A stretch of DNA of 64,000 nucleotides, taken from Heliocidaris erythrogramma. Its lineage: Eukaryota > Echinodermata > Echinoidea > Camarodonta > Echinometridae. The stretch covers positions 28,396,199-28,460,198 of the forward strand of contig CM046864.1 of the NCBI GenBank assembly GCA_025617745.1. Direction: 5' to 3'. The position numbers and the translations under genes were made by a program. The notes beneath the pieces are model-generated. The model did not search any database and had not been told where the DNA came from. It saw nothing but the letters and a program-made list of their open reading frames with translations. Positions within the stretch are counted from its first letter, which is position 1. Each line of letters starts with the position of its first letter. Of this stretch, positions 11,421 through 22,396 are shown in pieces.

Positions 11421-12145
11421 CTCCCGATTCCTGGTTCTTCGGGTCATTTCTTCTCCAGACTTCAGAGAGGCAAGATGCTGTGCTGCTGGATTCCTGATGT
11501 TTTTTAGAAAAAAATGTTGTAATTTTGGCATAAATATGTTGCCAAATGATAGAAGATTGCCTTTTATTTTAGGTCTTCAACGTGCTGACAATGAAGTTCA
11601 AAATTTAAATCTACAACTAAGAAGAATACAAAGAAGACGGCAGAGGAGAATAGAAAATGTAGAAATATATCCAAAATGTATCCAAGATATCTAACAAATC
11701 ATGTCCTTTCAGTTTGGAGACGATCGTGAGAATGAAACCCGCCCGCCTTCGTCGGCTTTTTATAGCCGGTCCGAAGATGCCCGACAATAACAGCCAAATG
11801 TTCGGCAATGTCCGTCAATACCCGATATCTATCAGACACCCGCTCGTCATTGCCCTCTAATAGATCGATACCGCCCGACAAGGGATCCGTCATGTTCGAC
11901 ACTATCCGTTGATGGAACAAATTTTGCCACGCTCTTAACCCGTTATTTATTCGTCAGTACGACAATACTCGCCAAGTATTCGACTATTGACCATCAATTG
12001 TTCGATAATTATGCGATAACAATACGATATAGATTTTAATTCTGTGCCAAAAGGTGATATATATTGGCGAACTGACCGACGGATACAAAATGCCCAAAAC
12101 GTTAATAACCGTCCATTCAATCCGTCAGAGTGTGACAGTACCATT
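11421..12145. other. Intergenic, CpG-containing; no gene recognised
   Basis: The sequence after the LINE tail contains scattered 'tatcg', 'ccgac' and 'gtccg' words similar in flavour to 6130-6600. Short open frames on both strands (for example 11699-11920 and 11947-12228, minus) have no domain and partly cover repeat R, so they are not annotated as genes. Confidence 0.4.
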
Positions 12146-13100
12146 AGGAAAGATTGTAATAACGGATTCATTCCCCTGAATTTGTATTTTATAACAACAT
12201 ATTGAAAAAAACAACAGTTTAATTCCAAATCAATGACATGGATTTACCAATGTATTGCTATTGCTATTTTCATTATGATCAATATTACTATCATCATTAC
12301 TATAATGATGATTATCATTGATATTATTACTATTATTGTTTTTCCATGTCCGATATAACGTCATTTAAGTTTAGGAGGTAGGGGGGAAATGTCTAGCCCC
12401 TTAGATCACGTGAGTTGTATTAGGAACATTTAGCACTTAACACATAAATTAAAAAAAAAAAACATTTAGCACTTCATTCTATATTTAGAGAATTTTTAAA
12501 CTTGCCATTTCTTTTTTAATCAAAGTCTGTCTGATTGTCTCTTTTGTGCATTTTAAAAACTTACATCCAGTACGAACTGCGTCAAATTTGCCAGCACAGC
12601 GTATAATATACTCCACAATAATGATTTATTAAATAAGTTATCAAATTGTGAAAATTGTAATGCTTTCTCAAAAGTAGTCACATGTTATAGTCAGGATTAT
12701 GTTAACACATCGGTTGTTCATCTCTGCCTGTTTGACAAGGCATAGCTTGCAAGTTGCAAGGTATTTGTGTAATTAACACATGAATGGTAGATTCAGCATG
12801 GTATTGGTAGCCACATAGCCCAGATACTTTAATAACAAGCTATTCTATTATGTCTTGTCAAACAGGTGCTGATGAACAATGGGTAATTTTACATAATGCT
12901 GACAATATTATTTGAGAAAGCAATACAATTTTCACAATTTAGTAACTTATTATCATAATGATAACTTTTCTAAAATTCCTATAAACATAAGTGGTTATAT
13001 TTCACGAAAGAATATATCAACAGCCTTTTCAAAGAGGCTTCCACGTAGTGTTAGCGAAAGCCTTCAATTGTGAATGTAATGTATATGTCGTATTTTTCTG
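12146..13100. repeat. Interspersed repeat R, copy 2
   Basis: Direct-orientation homologue of 2190-3100. It carries about 45 extra bases ('agtaacttattatcataatg...' at about 12942-12986) and several small indels relative to copy 1. No target duplication or inverted ends are evident. Confidence 0.75.
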
Positions 13101-14348
13101 CAGTTTTGGTATTTCCCATTCCTGTAGCCTCTGATTTTCAGATTTTTATCCTACTCGAAGAAGGGGAGGGTAGCTGATGAGAATAAAAGGTCAATGACAG
13201 TTCATCTCTTTAATGATCCTCAAAATCGGTGTTAGTGCACATTTCACTCGGCGTGCTATGTCGGTAACAGTGAACATTTCTTCTAGTCGGTATTAAGTCT
13301 AACGAATTCAAGCTCATTTTAAAGAAATTATGCTTACCAGAAAGTATACAGGAAATAATCAAAATTTGTTTTTCAAACTGCCCAAAAGCCATGTCAACCG
13401 ATATCCAAACAGCCAACGTCGAACCGACCGGAGAGTTCCCAAAAGGTCTGTCCGAGTATCTGTTTCAAAATGTAATTCGATACAATGACTAGATGAAATC
13501 TATCACAAATACAAAGTTCATGATTGTATTAATCAAACGAGATGCAAGAGACAATAGACAGAATAAACAATTTCATTATCGTGAATAGAAAAGAATTCAT
13601 GGACCTCCCTGGTCCCCTTTTTTTAATTGTATTTTTATTGTTATTTTGTAATTTTAACAGAAAGAGAAGGCATGAAAGTACCCTGTACTTTTCAGCCATG
13701 GTATTACTCCTATTAAGCGTTTCTTTACAATCCAGATATTACACGTAACATTTAATATTCATGAAAATAAACCCACATAAAAGTGTTTTTGCATAATTAT
13801 GCTAGAACTTAAAGGGTAATTCAACCTTTGTAATAACTTGCTTTGTGCGAAAGAAGACAAATAAGAGAAAAGGGTTGGCTAAAGTTTGAATGACATCTGA
13901 TAAATGATAAGAAAGTTATGAATGTTTGACAAATGAAATCACTAAACCTATTCGAATCTCAAATTGGTAATTTGGTCAGTCGATTGTGACGTATTCTGTC
14001 ATCAACTCTCCCGTTTGTCGTACACAAAAATGTAATTAATTTCCATTTATTTTTCTCCTAAGCACCTTTTCCCTTGGGGTAGTACTTAAAATATATTGTA
14101 GATAGCGTATTGTCGTGATTCCTCAAAAAAGTAAAAAGATCCTCTAGAGTAATACATTTTGAAAAATTGACATTTTAGTCATTTGTGTGTTGGGAAAAAA
14201 TTAGAGAGTTGTCCGCCGCTACATCACAGTGACATTCCCGATTTAAAAACCTTTGTCTAAAATGTAAAAAAATCTTGCATTTAGCAAAGTAAGTGACTTT
14301 TTGACATAATGCCGGGAAAAGTGAACAATTTTTCAGTTTTAAAACTAA
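13101..14348. other. Mostly unassigned sequence; possible small membrane ORF
   Basis: No repeat family is recognised here. A 33-codon frame starts at 13391 (MSTDIQTANVEPTG...) and stops at 13492. A 68-codon frame (13542-13748) follows, with two hydrophobic stretches. They are in different frames and no convincing splice pair joins them. Confidence 0.35.
13542..13748 (+). CDS. Uncertain small two-TM ORF (68 residues)
   Basis: The frame encodes a hydrophilic start (MQETIDRINNF), a hydrophobic segment (LFLIVFLLLFCNF), a basic loop (NRKRRHES) and a second hydrophobic segment (FSAMVLLLLSVSL). Part of the first segment comes from a T-rich tract followed by 'aacag', which looks equally like a polypyrimidine tract with a splice acceptor at about 13660. 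It could be chance, or part of a last exon. I do not recognise the family. Confidence 0.15.
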   Translation: MQETIDRINNFIIVNRKEFMDLPGPLFLIVFLLLFCNFNRKRRHESTLYFSAMVLLLLSVSLQSRYYT

Positions 14349-14770
14349 CCCTGATAGCAGAAAGTGTTAAAAAATGACGTGATATTTACGTCGTGGTTTT
14401 CGTCTTTTTTACGTCCTGTAATTACGTCAATAAGACGACAACTTGCACCAACGCAAGACGTCAAGAGGACGTCTTATTTTGACGTCATCTCTACGTCTTC
14501 ATTCCTCTTCCCTGATAGCAGAAAGTGTTAAAAATGACGTGAAATTTACGTCGCGGTTTTCGTCTTTTTTACGTCCTGTAATTACGTCAATAAGACGACA
14601 ACTTGCACCAACGCAAGACGTCAAGAGGACGTCTTATTTTGACGTCATCTCTACGTCTTGTACACTGTAAAAACTAAAGTGCTACTTTTAGGGGCATGTA
14701 TAGTCACTGCACCTGAAATGCTGTTTATAGCACTTGTAGTGTGCTAATTTACCAGCAAAAAAAAAAAAAA

Positions 14771-14843
14771 GACCGTGGCGAGCCTCGAACCAGGTTCCGC
14801 TGATTGAGAGGCGCTGACGTTACCGATGGACTAACGAATGCTT
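14771..14843 (-). other. tRNA-like Pol III promoter segment (left arm)
   Basis: On the minus strand, TTAGTCCATCGGTAACG fits a Pol III A box and CTGGTTCGAGGCTC fits a B box about 35 bp downstream, as in a tRNA. No complete cloverleaf or CCA-type end was verified, so it is called tRNA-like and not a tRNA gene. Confidence 0.6.
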
Positions 14844-14944
14844 CTTGCAATCGAGTTTAGTCATGGGAGTCAAGTAGATAACATGAACTATGTGGTGTCG
14901 TAAATTCACTATGTAACAACATGATCTGCTCTAAATCGTGCAAT

Positions 14945-15009
14945 GTGAGTTAGTCTAGCGGTAATGCCAGCAATTCTCGATCAGCGGACCCTGGTTCGAA
15001 GCTCGCAGA
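14945..15009 (+). other. tRNA-like Pol III promoter segment (right arm)
   Basis: On the plus strand, TTAGTCTAGCGGTAATG is an A-box match and CTGGTTCGAAGCTC a B-box match with tRNA-like spacing. It is the diverged mirror image of 14771-14843, so the two point away from each other. Confidence 0.6.
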
Positions 15010-15311
15010 AATCATTTTTTTTATGAATGTTTAGCAGTTTAAGGAGCCGGTCCAGCTCCCGTGAAAGTGCTGAAATAGCATGCTGTGTGCATTCAATAGC
15101 ACTCTGAGTGCAGTCCCTATGCATGCTCTCAAAAAGTGCTATATACAGCACTTCAGTTTTTACAGTGTACAGATGACGTCAAAATAAGACGTCCCCTTGA
15201 CGTCTTGCGTTGGTGCAAGTTGTCGTCTTATTGACGTAATTACATGACGTAAAAAAGACGAAAACCACGACGTAGATATCACGTAATTTTTACCACTTTC
15301 TGCTATCAGGG

Positions 15312-17057
15312 AAAATTATGACACTTTATATTGAAAAGAGAAATGTTGTTCAGAAGTATTCCGCAGGATGCTATCTTCCAACATGACATGAAAAATGTTA
15401 GAAATGTTAGGCCTACTTCAAACACTATCTCAGCAACCCCCTATCCTGGTTGCAGATAATATTTTTTATTCCTCATCATAGATGGACCTTCAGGAATCTT
15501 CAAATGCACATTGCCATTGCTATGAGATAAAGAATTGACTTTCTGTCATAAACATAATGTGTACTGAACCTGCCAAATATAAGTGTTCTTAAATGGAACA
15601 TTCTGCTGATACATGTACATTTATCCTCTTTTTAGTGATTGAGAGTATTAAAAAAGGAACAAAGTGCATCACAGTTACTATGGTTGGCAGGCTTCTTGGC
15701 AAATATTGGAAGAAACTAAAAGAAATATGGCTTTGCAGCATCCTGGGAGTGATTCGGAGTTGATCAAAGCAATTTCACTGACACATATATTAGTCCAACG
15801 TGAGCGAAATATATGGAGTTATGACGTCCAAAGGGGGGGGGGGGGGGGGCTTGGGAGAACCAAACAATTTTGGAGGTTGAAATAATGGACTGACATTACC
15901 CTTGTTTAATACCCTTGTTTGGGGAAATTTGCTCTTCGATTTTCTTTTTTTTTATATGTACTGTACAGTGTATGATGTATGATATTTCAAATAGAACTGT
16001 GAGTTCTGGAAAAATAAAAAGCAATTTGTAAGCTTTCTCTTTCTATTTAAGTCATGCCAGTGTGGGAAAATATCAAAGTTGAGATGTACGCTGAAAAGGA
16101 TTGCACTCCAAATGCCATCATATTCGAAATAATATGGATTTTAATACACATGGCTCAACTTTGTAGCAATTTCATGCCATATGTGTTCAGCCCCATCTAC
16201 CATATTCCTTGTACAACTTGCTTTTCACTTTTGCGGATTTTATGCACGCTTTAGTCCGTGTTATAGTTTTGATGATTCTAAAACCTCTTAAAATGCTTCA
16301 TAATCAATCAAAACATGGATGAAGGGGGGGGGGGGGGGGGTTGAGTGTCCGGACACTTGACAAAACTGTACCTGTCAAGTTTGCTGTCACACCTCACAAA
16401 AAAATAAGCATCAATTAAAGGGATCGACAAGTCGCAATCTATGGGCGATTTTTGCGTTGGCTGCTCCTTTCTCTGGATCAAAGTTCAGCGCGACTTCAAT
16501 TTATCGCACCCAGCTAATACAAGTCCGTGCATTGACCCAAATTTGGGTAAACAAGATCGCGCGTTGTTTATTCCAGTATTTGAATCTCATTGGTCGGTTG
16601 CGTATATATAGGATTCGAGCTAAGGATCGTGCTAGGAATTTGGCAATAACATTCCTTCGGTAGCGCACGATTGGACCTGATTGTATCAGAATTTCCCCGA
16701 GTCAGGCCAACTGGCCTTTAACACTAAAACTTGTCAATATTTAGAATTCCTTCAACTTTCAACATGATCTTGAGAAAGATCTACTACAGTTGGTATAAAA
16801 AAATGGTTCCATTTTCTGTTCAAAAGTGACCTGTCCAGATAACCAAGCTGTCTAGACACACAACGTGTGGGTATAATATATTTCCATAAAGGAATATACA
16901 TGTACATGTACATGTATCTAGAGTTCAGACTCTTGTTTGTTGTAAAAGAATCACTAGCTTGTTGAAAGAGAAATTCCACGGGATGCAAATGTTCATTATT
17001 TGGACCAAGGTAAAAGCCCCTGTTACATCAACATAATTATTTCAATAATCAACATGC
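15312..17057. other. Intergenic with G homopolymers; no gene recognised
   Basis: Long G runs occur at about 15832-15850 and 16325-16341. A CCAAT-type 'cattggtcgg' followed by 'tatatata' near 16587-16613 resembles a promoter, but no gene follows on either strand. Open frames at 15664, 16054, 16457 and 16752 lack any domain. Confidence 0.4.
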
Positions 17058-18188
17058 TTATTGATTTATCTGTTTGTACATTTTACTGCAATCATGACAA
17101 TGATAAGGCTTTTCTTCTGCATGTGTACTTGATAAGCGTTCAGACTTTTTTTTTAAATTCTGGTTACATACAGAACACCCAAGAAATTTCTCCACTGCGT
17201 GGGTTTTCAGATGTTTCTTCACACTGCTCTTCTGTGAGAATCCTTTGTTACAAACGGGACATGAAAATGTTTTTTTCACGTGGGTGTGTGTGTGTGTTTG
17301 TGTACCAACAGGGGTATACTTGTGTGACTAATTGGACAGTCAAACACAATAGATTCCTTTATTCCGTCAGGCTTGTGTGGCTTTTTTTGCTGCTTGTGTG
17401 GCTATTTGAACAATAGAGAGAACAAAGGGAAAGACACACAAGTATACCTGGGTAAGTGTGTGAGGGTGTGTGTGTGTGTGTGTCAGTGTGTGTACGCAAA
17501 TGATCCCATACATCAGCCCTATTGAGGAACCCTTTGTGGCAAATGGGACACGTATGGGACTTTTCTAAAATACACGTTCTTTAGGACTATTCGTGTTTAA
17601 GAATTGCTTATCACAGACAGAACAATGTATGTCCTCATATGATTAAAAAGAAGAGATTATATTCAGAGAATATTTTGTCGCAAAGGGAACATCGTTGTAC
17701 CTTTTCTCCAATGTGGTTTTTTAAATGGTCTACTAGATCATCCGTTTGAGTAAAGCCTCTGTTGCAGTCAGTAAATTGAAAGGGTTTCTCATCAGGGTAG
17801 GTTCTTTGACGTAGTGTGACCTTGAATTTGTTTGAACGCCTTTGGCTAATACCTGCTGATTAGGCTTAGTGTCCCCTGTGTGGGTTACACATCTGTGATG
17901 ACTTAGACTATTCTGGTCTGACAATATCCGGTCACAAATAGAACAATTAAAAGAGCTGCTTCTTTTGCCGGAATTACCAGTACTATGTCTCACAAGCTCC
18001 TCGAGATGATCCTTCAAGGGATACGCAACCAGGCGGCTGTGGGGAAAGTCGGGATTGCGTAAGCCCCATTCACTCGTACACAGAGTTTGTGTGTCGAACG
18101 CGTCCGTTGGACTACTGGGATTATATTCCGGACTGCACGAAGCCGACCGAATCTCGCACGAGAGCTCGAGCTCAGGCGGAGCGTGCAT
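17058..18188 (-). pseudogene. C2H2 zinc-finger protein fragment, frameshifted
   Basis: Reading the minus strand from ATG 18188, a 151-codon frame contains one intact finger (FNCSICDRILSD...HRCVTH) with a TGDTKP linker. After a frameshift near 17770, further fingers appear in changing frames: a degenerate CNRGFTQ...HLKNH with GEKVQ linker, CDKIFSE, CPICHKGF-like remnants near 17560, then FSCPVCNKGFSQK...HLKTH and YHCHDCSKMY at 17058-17279. TG microsatellites interrupt the array at 17284-17302 and 17467-17485. Such proteins bind DNA, but this copy cannot be translated through. Confidence 0.75.
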
Positions 18189-18312
18189 GTTGCGCCGCGA
18201 CTAGTCTGTCCGAAGATTGCACCCCACGGTTCAACGGCATGATCAGGTAACGAACACGGTGCCCTCTCGCGGCATAAAAACGTCCACAATCTGCGATTGA
18301 GTATCCCTTTAA

Positions 18313-19245
18313 AGTAGAACACTCAAGAAAATCACAAATATGGCAATTAATGTATCACTAGAAATTGGGAAGCTTACAGATGGCAATCGTATAAGTTTTA
18401 TGTCAACTGCGTATATGATGATTATACAAACAACATAAATAAAAGCTCTTCTCAGCATGTGGAATATCCGAGGATTCGCCAGAAATATAGCGATGTTTTG
18501 ATGTCGTCATACGAGGGATCGATCCTGCTTAAGCAGACGACGTCCTATAATGAATGAACGTAATTGCAATGCAATTATTTATCAAATTATAAAGAGTTTG
18601 GTACATTTAAACATGACCTTATTTCACACCATTCTAAAAGGGAAAGTGAACTGATTCTGATAACTAAAACCGTTTGATTGTAAATACACAGGAGAAGGGT
18701 CAATGATCAATGAAATAAACCCCATTTTCACATTGAAAAGCCCTGCGAATAATAGCTGGATGGTATTCGTTCCCTCTTGAAACGCCGAACATGGCCCGGT
18801 TGCAAGCAGCTGAAAGTACAATGGCGTCTTATTTTGTTTACAAGTGACTGATTCCTTTATTTTTTTAACGCTGCATTTTTCATCAAAATAATACCATACA
18901 CGAAGTTAAGAGTGAGGCAACAGACTAACATTAAGACTGACGCTAGTCAAGTAAGAGAAATAAGTGAAGAGGAGATGACAAAACAGGCACTGAAAAATGT
19001 GTATAATGTTATGGGACATCGTCTGCTTAGACAGGACTCGCCCCTCTTGTGTCGTCACACATCTCAGCAGCGTTCAAGGAGCTCTTCAGCTGCTATATCG
19101 GGGGCTGTATTTTACCGTTTTATAATTGATAATAATCATTAATTCAAATGTTTCCAAGCTTTAAATTTGGATAACCTTGTTTAATTTATGCCATCTATGC
19201 AATAATAAGTATTAAGCCAATATTTAAAATCATTAGTGTTCTACT
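18313..19245. mobile_element. Non-autonomous TTAA transposon, copy 2 (933 bp)
   Basis: Inverted relative to copy 1 and nearly identical. It starts AGTAGAACACTCAAG and ends AGTGTTCTACT, flanked by TTAA at 18309-18312 and 19246-19249. It sits between two zinc-finger pseudogene segments. The 76-codon frame seen in copy 1 recurs at 18912-19142 (plus) with a single visible amino-acid change. Confidence 0.9.
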
Positions 19246-19249
19246 TTAA

Positions 19250-19850
19250 TTCGAGCAAATCCTCTGTTGCAGACCTCACAATTAATTCTGAGCGAAAGCT
19301 TTACTACAAAGAATACACTTGTACGTTCTCCCACCTGCGTGAGAGTGAAAATGTTTCAAGAGAAAACACATTTTTGAAAACCTATGACTGTAGAGAGTGC
19401 ACAAATTAATGACGCTTTTGTTTAGAGGGTTTGGCCCTCTGGGGGTTTTTTTTAATCGGACTCTCAAAATGCTGGATATGCTGTCCAACGTTTTCCTTGG
19501 TTTCCATTTCACATTTTGCATTCGTATTTGTTTTCTGCTGTGTATCATCTACTTCTGGGGCTTCTGGTGTGGGCCGAGAACTTGAAGGATGCACTGCTTT
19601 TATTTCTCTGCAGCAGTTTGCTCCTGAGTATTCGCCTCCGAGCAAGATTCACTTAAGAGACTCTTCTTTTCAAATGATCGAGATGGGGTCCTTACATCTT
19701 CAAGTAATTTGAAAGAAAAATTAAGCCCTTCTTAGTCAAGAATTTACCATTCTTTGCAGGCTTGGTAAGAGTACGCTCCCCATTCTTCAAAAAGCCGTGT
19801 CTCTGAATTTCTGTAGACGTCACTCTATGTTTGATGATCTTCACACCTGG
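19250..19850 (-). pseudogene. C2H2 zinc-finger gene remnant (linker and finger part)
   Basis: The minus strand shows an exon-like start after 'ttttaacttcag' (about 19857), then DVTPGVKIIKHRVTSTEIQR and a hydrophilic linker in shifting frames (19406-19645 and 19692-19847). A finger fragment follows (HFHSHAGGRTYKCILCSKAFAQ, then INCEVCNRGFARI) up to the TTAA element. It is probably upstream material of the zinc-finger pseudogene at 17058-18188, or a second relative; the transposon separates them. Confidence 0.5.
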
Positions 19851-19859
19851 AGTTACATC

Positions 19860-20526
19860 TGAAGTTAAAAGACATAATTTACCGTTCACAAATCTATCAA
19901 ACTAAAAATACATAGATACCACATTTAAATAACACTATTCATAGTATAACCGGGGAACTCTTCCAGGAAAAATCACAAACTAAAATTGTATAATCATACT
20001 GCAATTACTTTCTAGTCGTAATCTGATAGCACATAGTACAAAGTTGTAAGAATGAACATGATACACTTGAAGAAAAGTGTGAATGAAAGAAGTACATGCA
20101 TTATTATGTCCGAAGGTGAATGCATAATCATCGAAGAATACTTAATGCAGATCAATAAATTATGGATTTATGCACGGAAAAGCATAAAGACTGGTATAAA
20201 ATCAATCACTGTATGATCGCTATAATTTACACACTACCCATGCGCCAAGATCTTAAGGCATACCACAATTTTGTCGTGATATGCTACGTGCTCGTATACA
20301 ACATATCTATCATATATGCGATAAATAGTTTTAACCATTTCAGCGAAAAAAACTGAAAATGAAGACAACATTTCGGTATTAGAAAAACAAGAAAAATATG
20401 AAAATGTATAGGAAGGATTCAACGTCCTGAATATGATACTAGTGGCATCAGTATTCTAATATAGGTTTTCCTGCCCATTGTCATCACCATTCATTCAATT
20501 TATTTAAAACGTGTGTTCAGTATCGG
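19860..20526. other. Intergenic, nothing recognised
   Basis: AT-rich sequence without recognisable repeats, RNA genes or coding features. Confidence 0.45.
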
Positions 20527-20623
20527 CCCGGACGCGTCTTTTTTTTTGTAACCAAGCCTAGGCAGAAACCCATTTTTGAAGACTTTGAAACAGACTACAA
20601 GTATCGGACTTGTATTTTCTAAA

Positions 20624-20653
20624 CCCTAACCCTAACCCTAACCCTAACCCTAA
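20624..20653. repeat. Interstitial telomere-like tract (CCCTAA)5
   Basis: Five perfect CCCTAA hexamers, the complement of the animal telomere repeat TTAGGG. The related repeat at 34978-35300 has unrelated sequence at this position, so the tract was gained in, or lost from, one lineage of the repeat. Confidence 0.9.
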
Positions 20654-20685
20654 TAAGCAAAAGAAAATTTCGTAATATAATCTTC

Positions 20686-20755
20686 TGCCGTGGTTCGAAC
20701 TCGTGGTTCCTTCACCAAGAGAGGACTGGATTATCCGATTGCGCCACACAGAACA
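20686..20755 (-). other. tRNA-like Pol III promoter segment
   Basis: The minus strand contains TGGCGCAATCGG (A box) and GAGTTCGAACCACGG (B box) with tRNA-like spacing. The equivalent segment at 35092-35160 has TGGCGCATTCGG and GTGTTCGAGTC. Both are therefore tRNA-derived repeats (SINE-like). Confidence 0.65.
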
Positions 20756-20924
20756 GCTGCTCGATGCCCTTGCTCGTTTTATTATATAGCTAAAATTCGT
20801 TTTCATGAATATTCATGCCGATTAGTCTTGACGGAATAAACCGTATTAGTATGAAAAAATGCGAAATCTGCCTAGGCTTGGTTACCAAAAAATAACACGC
20901 GGCCCGGACACTGTGGAATGTGCG

Positions 20925-21262
20925 AATGCTTGTTTCAATTTCGTCTTTGGTCGATCAATTTTGAAACACTGTCATTCAATTTCGTGCTTTGTCACCCGTT
21001 TCCTTGAATTGCAATTCAAATTCGTCGGTCATAGTAGCTGAGCACGAGACAGCAAAATCAATTTGGTTTATTGGCATTCATTATTGTCAAAGTTTCATTC
21101 AAAACCGTCTCCCAGATATACGGTATAATGCTGTAATCGTTGCCTTAATCAAATGTTTTACTCATCACATTTGCGTCGCTTAGGATTTGAAAGCACTTAG
21201 CTTCTCCGGACGAAATTGAATTGAAAGAGGTGACGAAAATGGGCGGGAAAAACTATATGAAC
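20925..21262. mobile_element. Remnant of the 'attTCGT' transposon family
   Basis: Multiple 'caatttcgt' or 'aaattcgt' words run from about 20938 to 21026, and their complements lie near the right end. The right end, 'gggcgggaaaaactatat', matches the ends of the family at 24278, 42087 and 62424. No transposase remains. Confidence 0.6.
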
Positions 21263-22188
21263 AATATGAAATAAATAAATGTATGAAAAATACATAAAAT
21301 AAATGAAATGAAATTAAAAAAATGAAATAAATACATAAATACATAAAAATACATCACATAACTGTCGAGGAAAACAGTGGATGCACTGATAAGTGCATTA
21401 GATGTCATTTTCTGCTTGTTTTACATAGTCATTCAGAAGATTTCAGCTTTCGTCTTCCTTTCGTACAGTGCACAAAGTGCACCACACTACAATTATGGGG
21501 AGAGTGAATGTCGGTGTGCCATCATTCACGCATGTGATGCTTCTCTGTGATTGGTCAGTTCCCGAAGAAGGTCATTGTTTCATGGATGTAGCACCTTCTC
21601 GAACAAAACTGAAATTGTTTTTTAAACAAACTTTTGCTTCCTGAATATATCTTTCTATTTTTCTCAAATATCTATATTCAGTGACGATATAGGGCGACTG
21701 ATTTGGTGGGAACAGTCTTCGTTAATCTAAATAACTACTGAGTTGTGCAGCAACAAGTTTTTCAAGAAATACCAATGTCACAAAATGGTCACTTTTTCGC
21801 TTTGTGTTCACCCTTTGTAGGTGCCCCTTTTTGCTAACGCCCTCCCCCCCCCCCCCCCCCCCCCCTTGGAAGACACTCCACCGCCCATGTCATCATGTCA
21901 CTTCTTCCAAAATTCTGCAGTTTGGACACACTCTGACGCAAATTCTTTGTTGTGTGCTTGCCCACAAAAGCAATGTTTGTCTAACTTACACCAAACTATG
22001 TTTATACATATCAGTGATTTTGACTTAAGGACGCCCTCTGAAAACAGGAATTCAATTTAATAATGTAACATGTAGCGATGTGATACGAGGTGACAAAAAG
22101 GAATTGAAAACTTATGGTGCATAAGCATTCTAAGAGAGAGGGGGAAGAGGAAGGTAAAGAGAGGGACAAAAATAAAGATGAATAGAAA

Positions 22189-22227
<39 letters not shown>

Positions 22228-22396
22228 GAGAAAGAGAGAAAGAGTGAAAAAACAAGTGGGAAGAGTGAGTAGATTAGAATACAGTTTACAGTACGAGGAT
22301 GCAATGTGACCAATAAAGGAAAATAATATATCTGCTCTTTCATAAAAAAGTGGCTGTTTACGCATCTCCAATGTGAACCCATTACCCATGAGTTAG
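21263..22396. other. Intergenic with low-complexity tracts
   Basis: Contains an 'aaataaatg' -rich tract (21270-21355), a 22-base C run (21844-21865) and a GT/GA microsatellite (22191-22232). Open frames over these tracts are translation artefacts. No gene is seen. Confidence 0.5.

Larger units (their letters stand above)
14663..15167. mobile_element. Nested 505-bp TIR element, CACTGTAAAAACT ends, TA flanks
   Basis: The ends are inverted over about 22 bp (CACTGTAAAAACTRAAGTGCT) and flanked by TA at 14661-14662 and 15168-15169, so a TA target duplication is likely. The arms stay loosely palindromic for about 170 bp. Each arm contains a tRNA-like segment pointing outwards. A short A-run lies beside the left one. 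This looks like a non-autonomous DNA element that carries tRNA-derived sequence. Confidence 0.8.
14349..15311. mobile_element. Foldback/TIR element with CCCTGATAGCAG ends
   Basis: The left arm is present twice as a direct 161-bp repeat (14349-14509 and 14510-14670), starting CCCTGATAGCAGAAAGTG. The right arm (15174-15311) is its inverse, ending CTATCAGGG. The arms are rich in 'gacgtc' and 'acgtaa' words and contain the palindrome TGACGTCA three times (14480-14487, 14640-14647, 15174-15181). A second TIR element (14663-15167) is nested between the arms. No transposase is present. Confidence 0.85.
20527..20906. mobile_element. TIR element enclosing a tRNA-derived repeat and telomere-like tract
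   Basis: A perfect 18-bp inverted repeat, GTAACCAAGCCTAGGCAG, lies at 20548-20565 and 20868-20885. The inversion continues less perfectly outwards through a T-rich run to 'cggcccgg'. Inside lies a minus-strand tRNA-like segment (20686-20755) and five CCCTAA hexamers. The central part matches 34978-35300 in FUT8 intron 2, which lacks these inverted ends. Confidence 0.75.

Noticed and set aside
16587..16620. CCAAT plus TATA promoter
   Set aside because: Motifs are present but no coding region follows within reach on the plus strand.
17000..17416. 138-residue plus-strand frame
   Set aside because: Antisense to the zinc-finger remnants and running into TG microsatellites.
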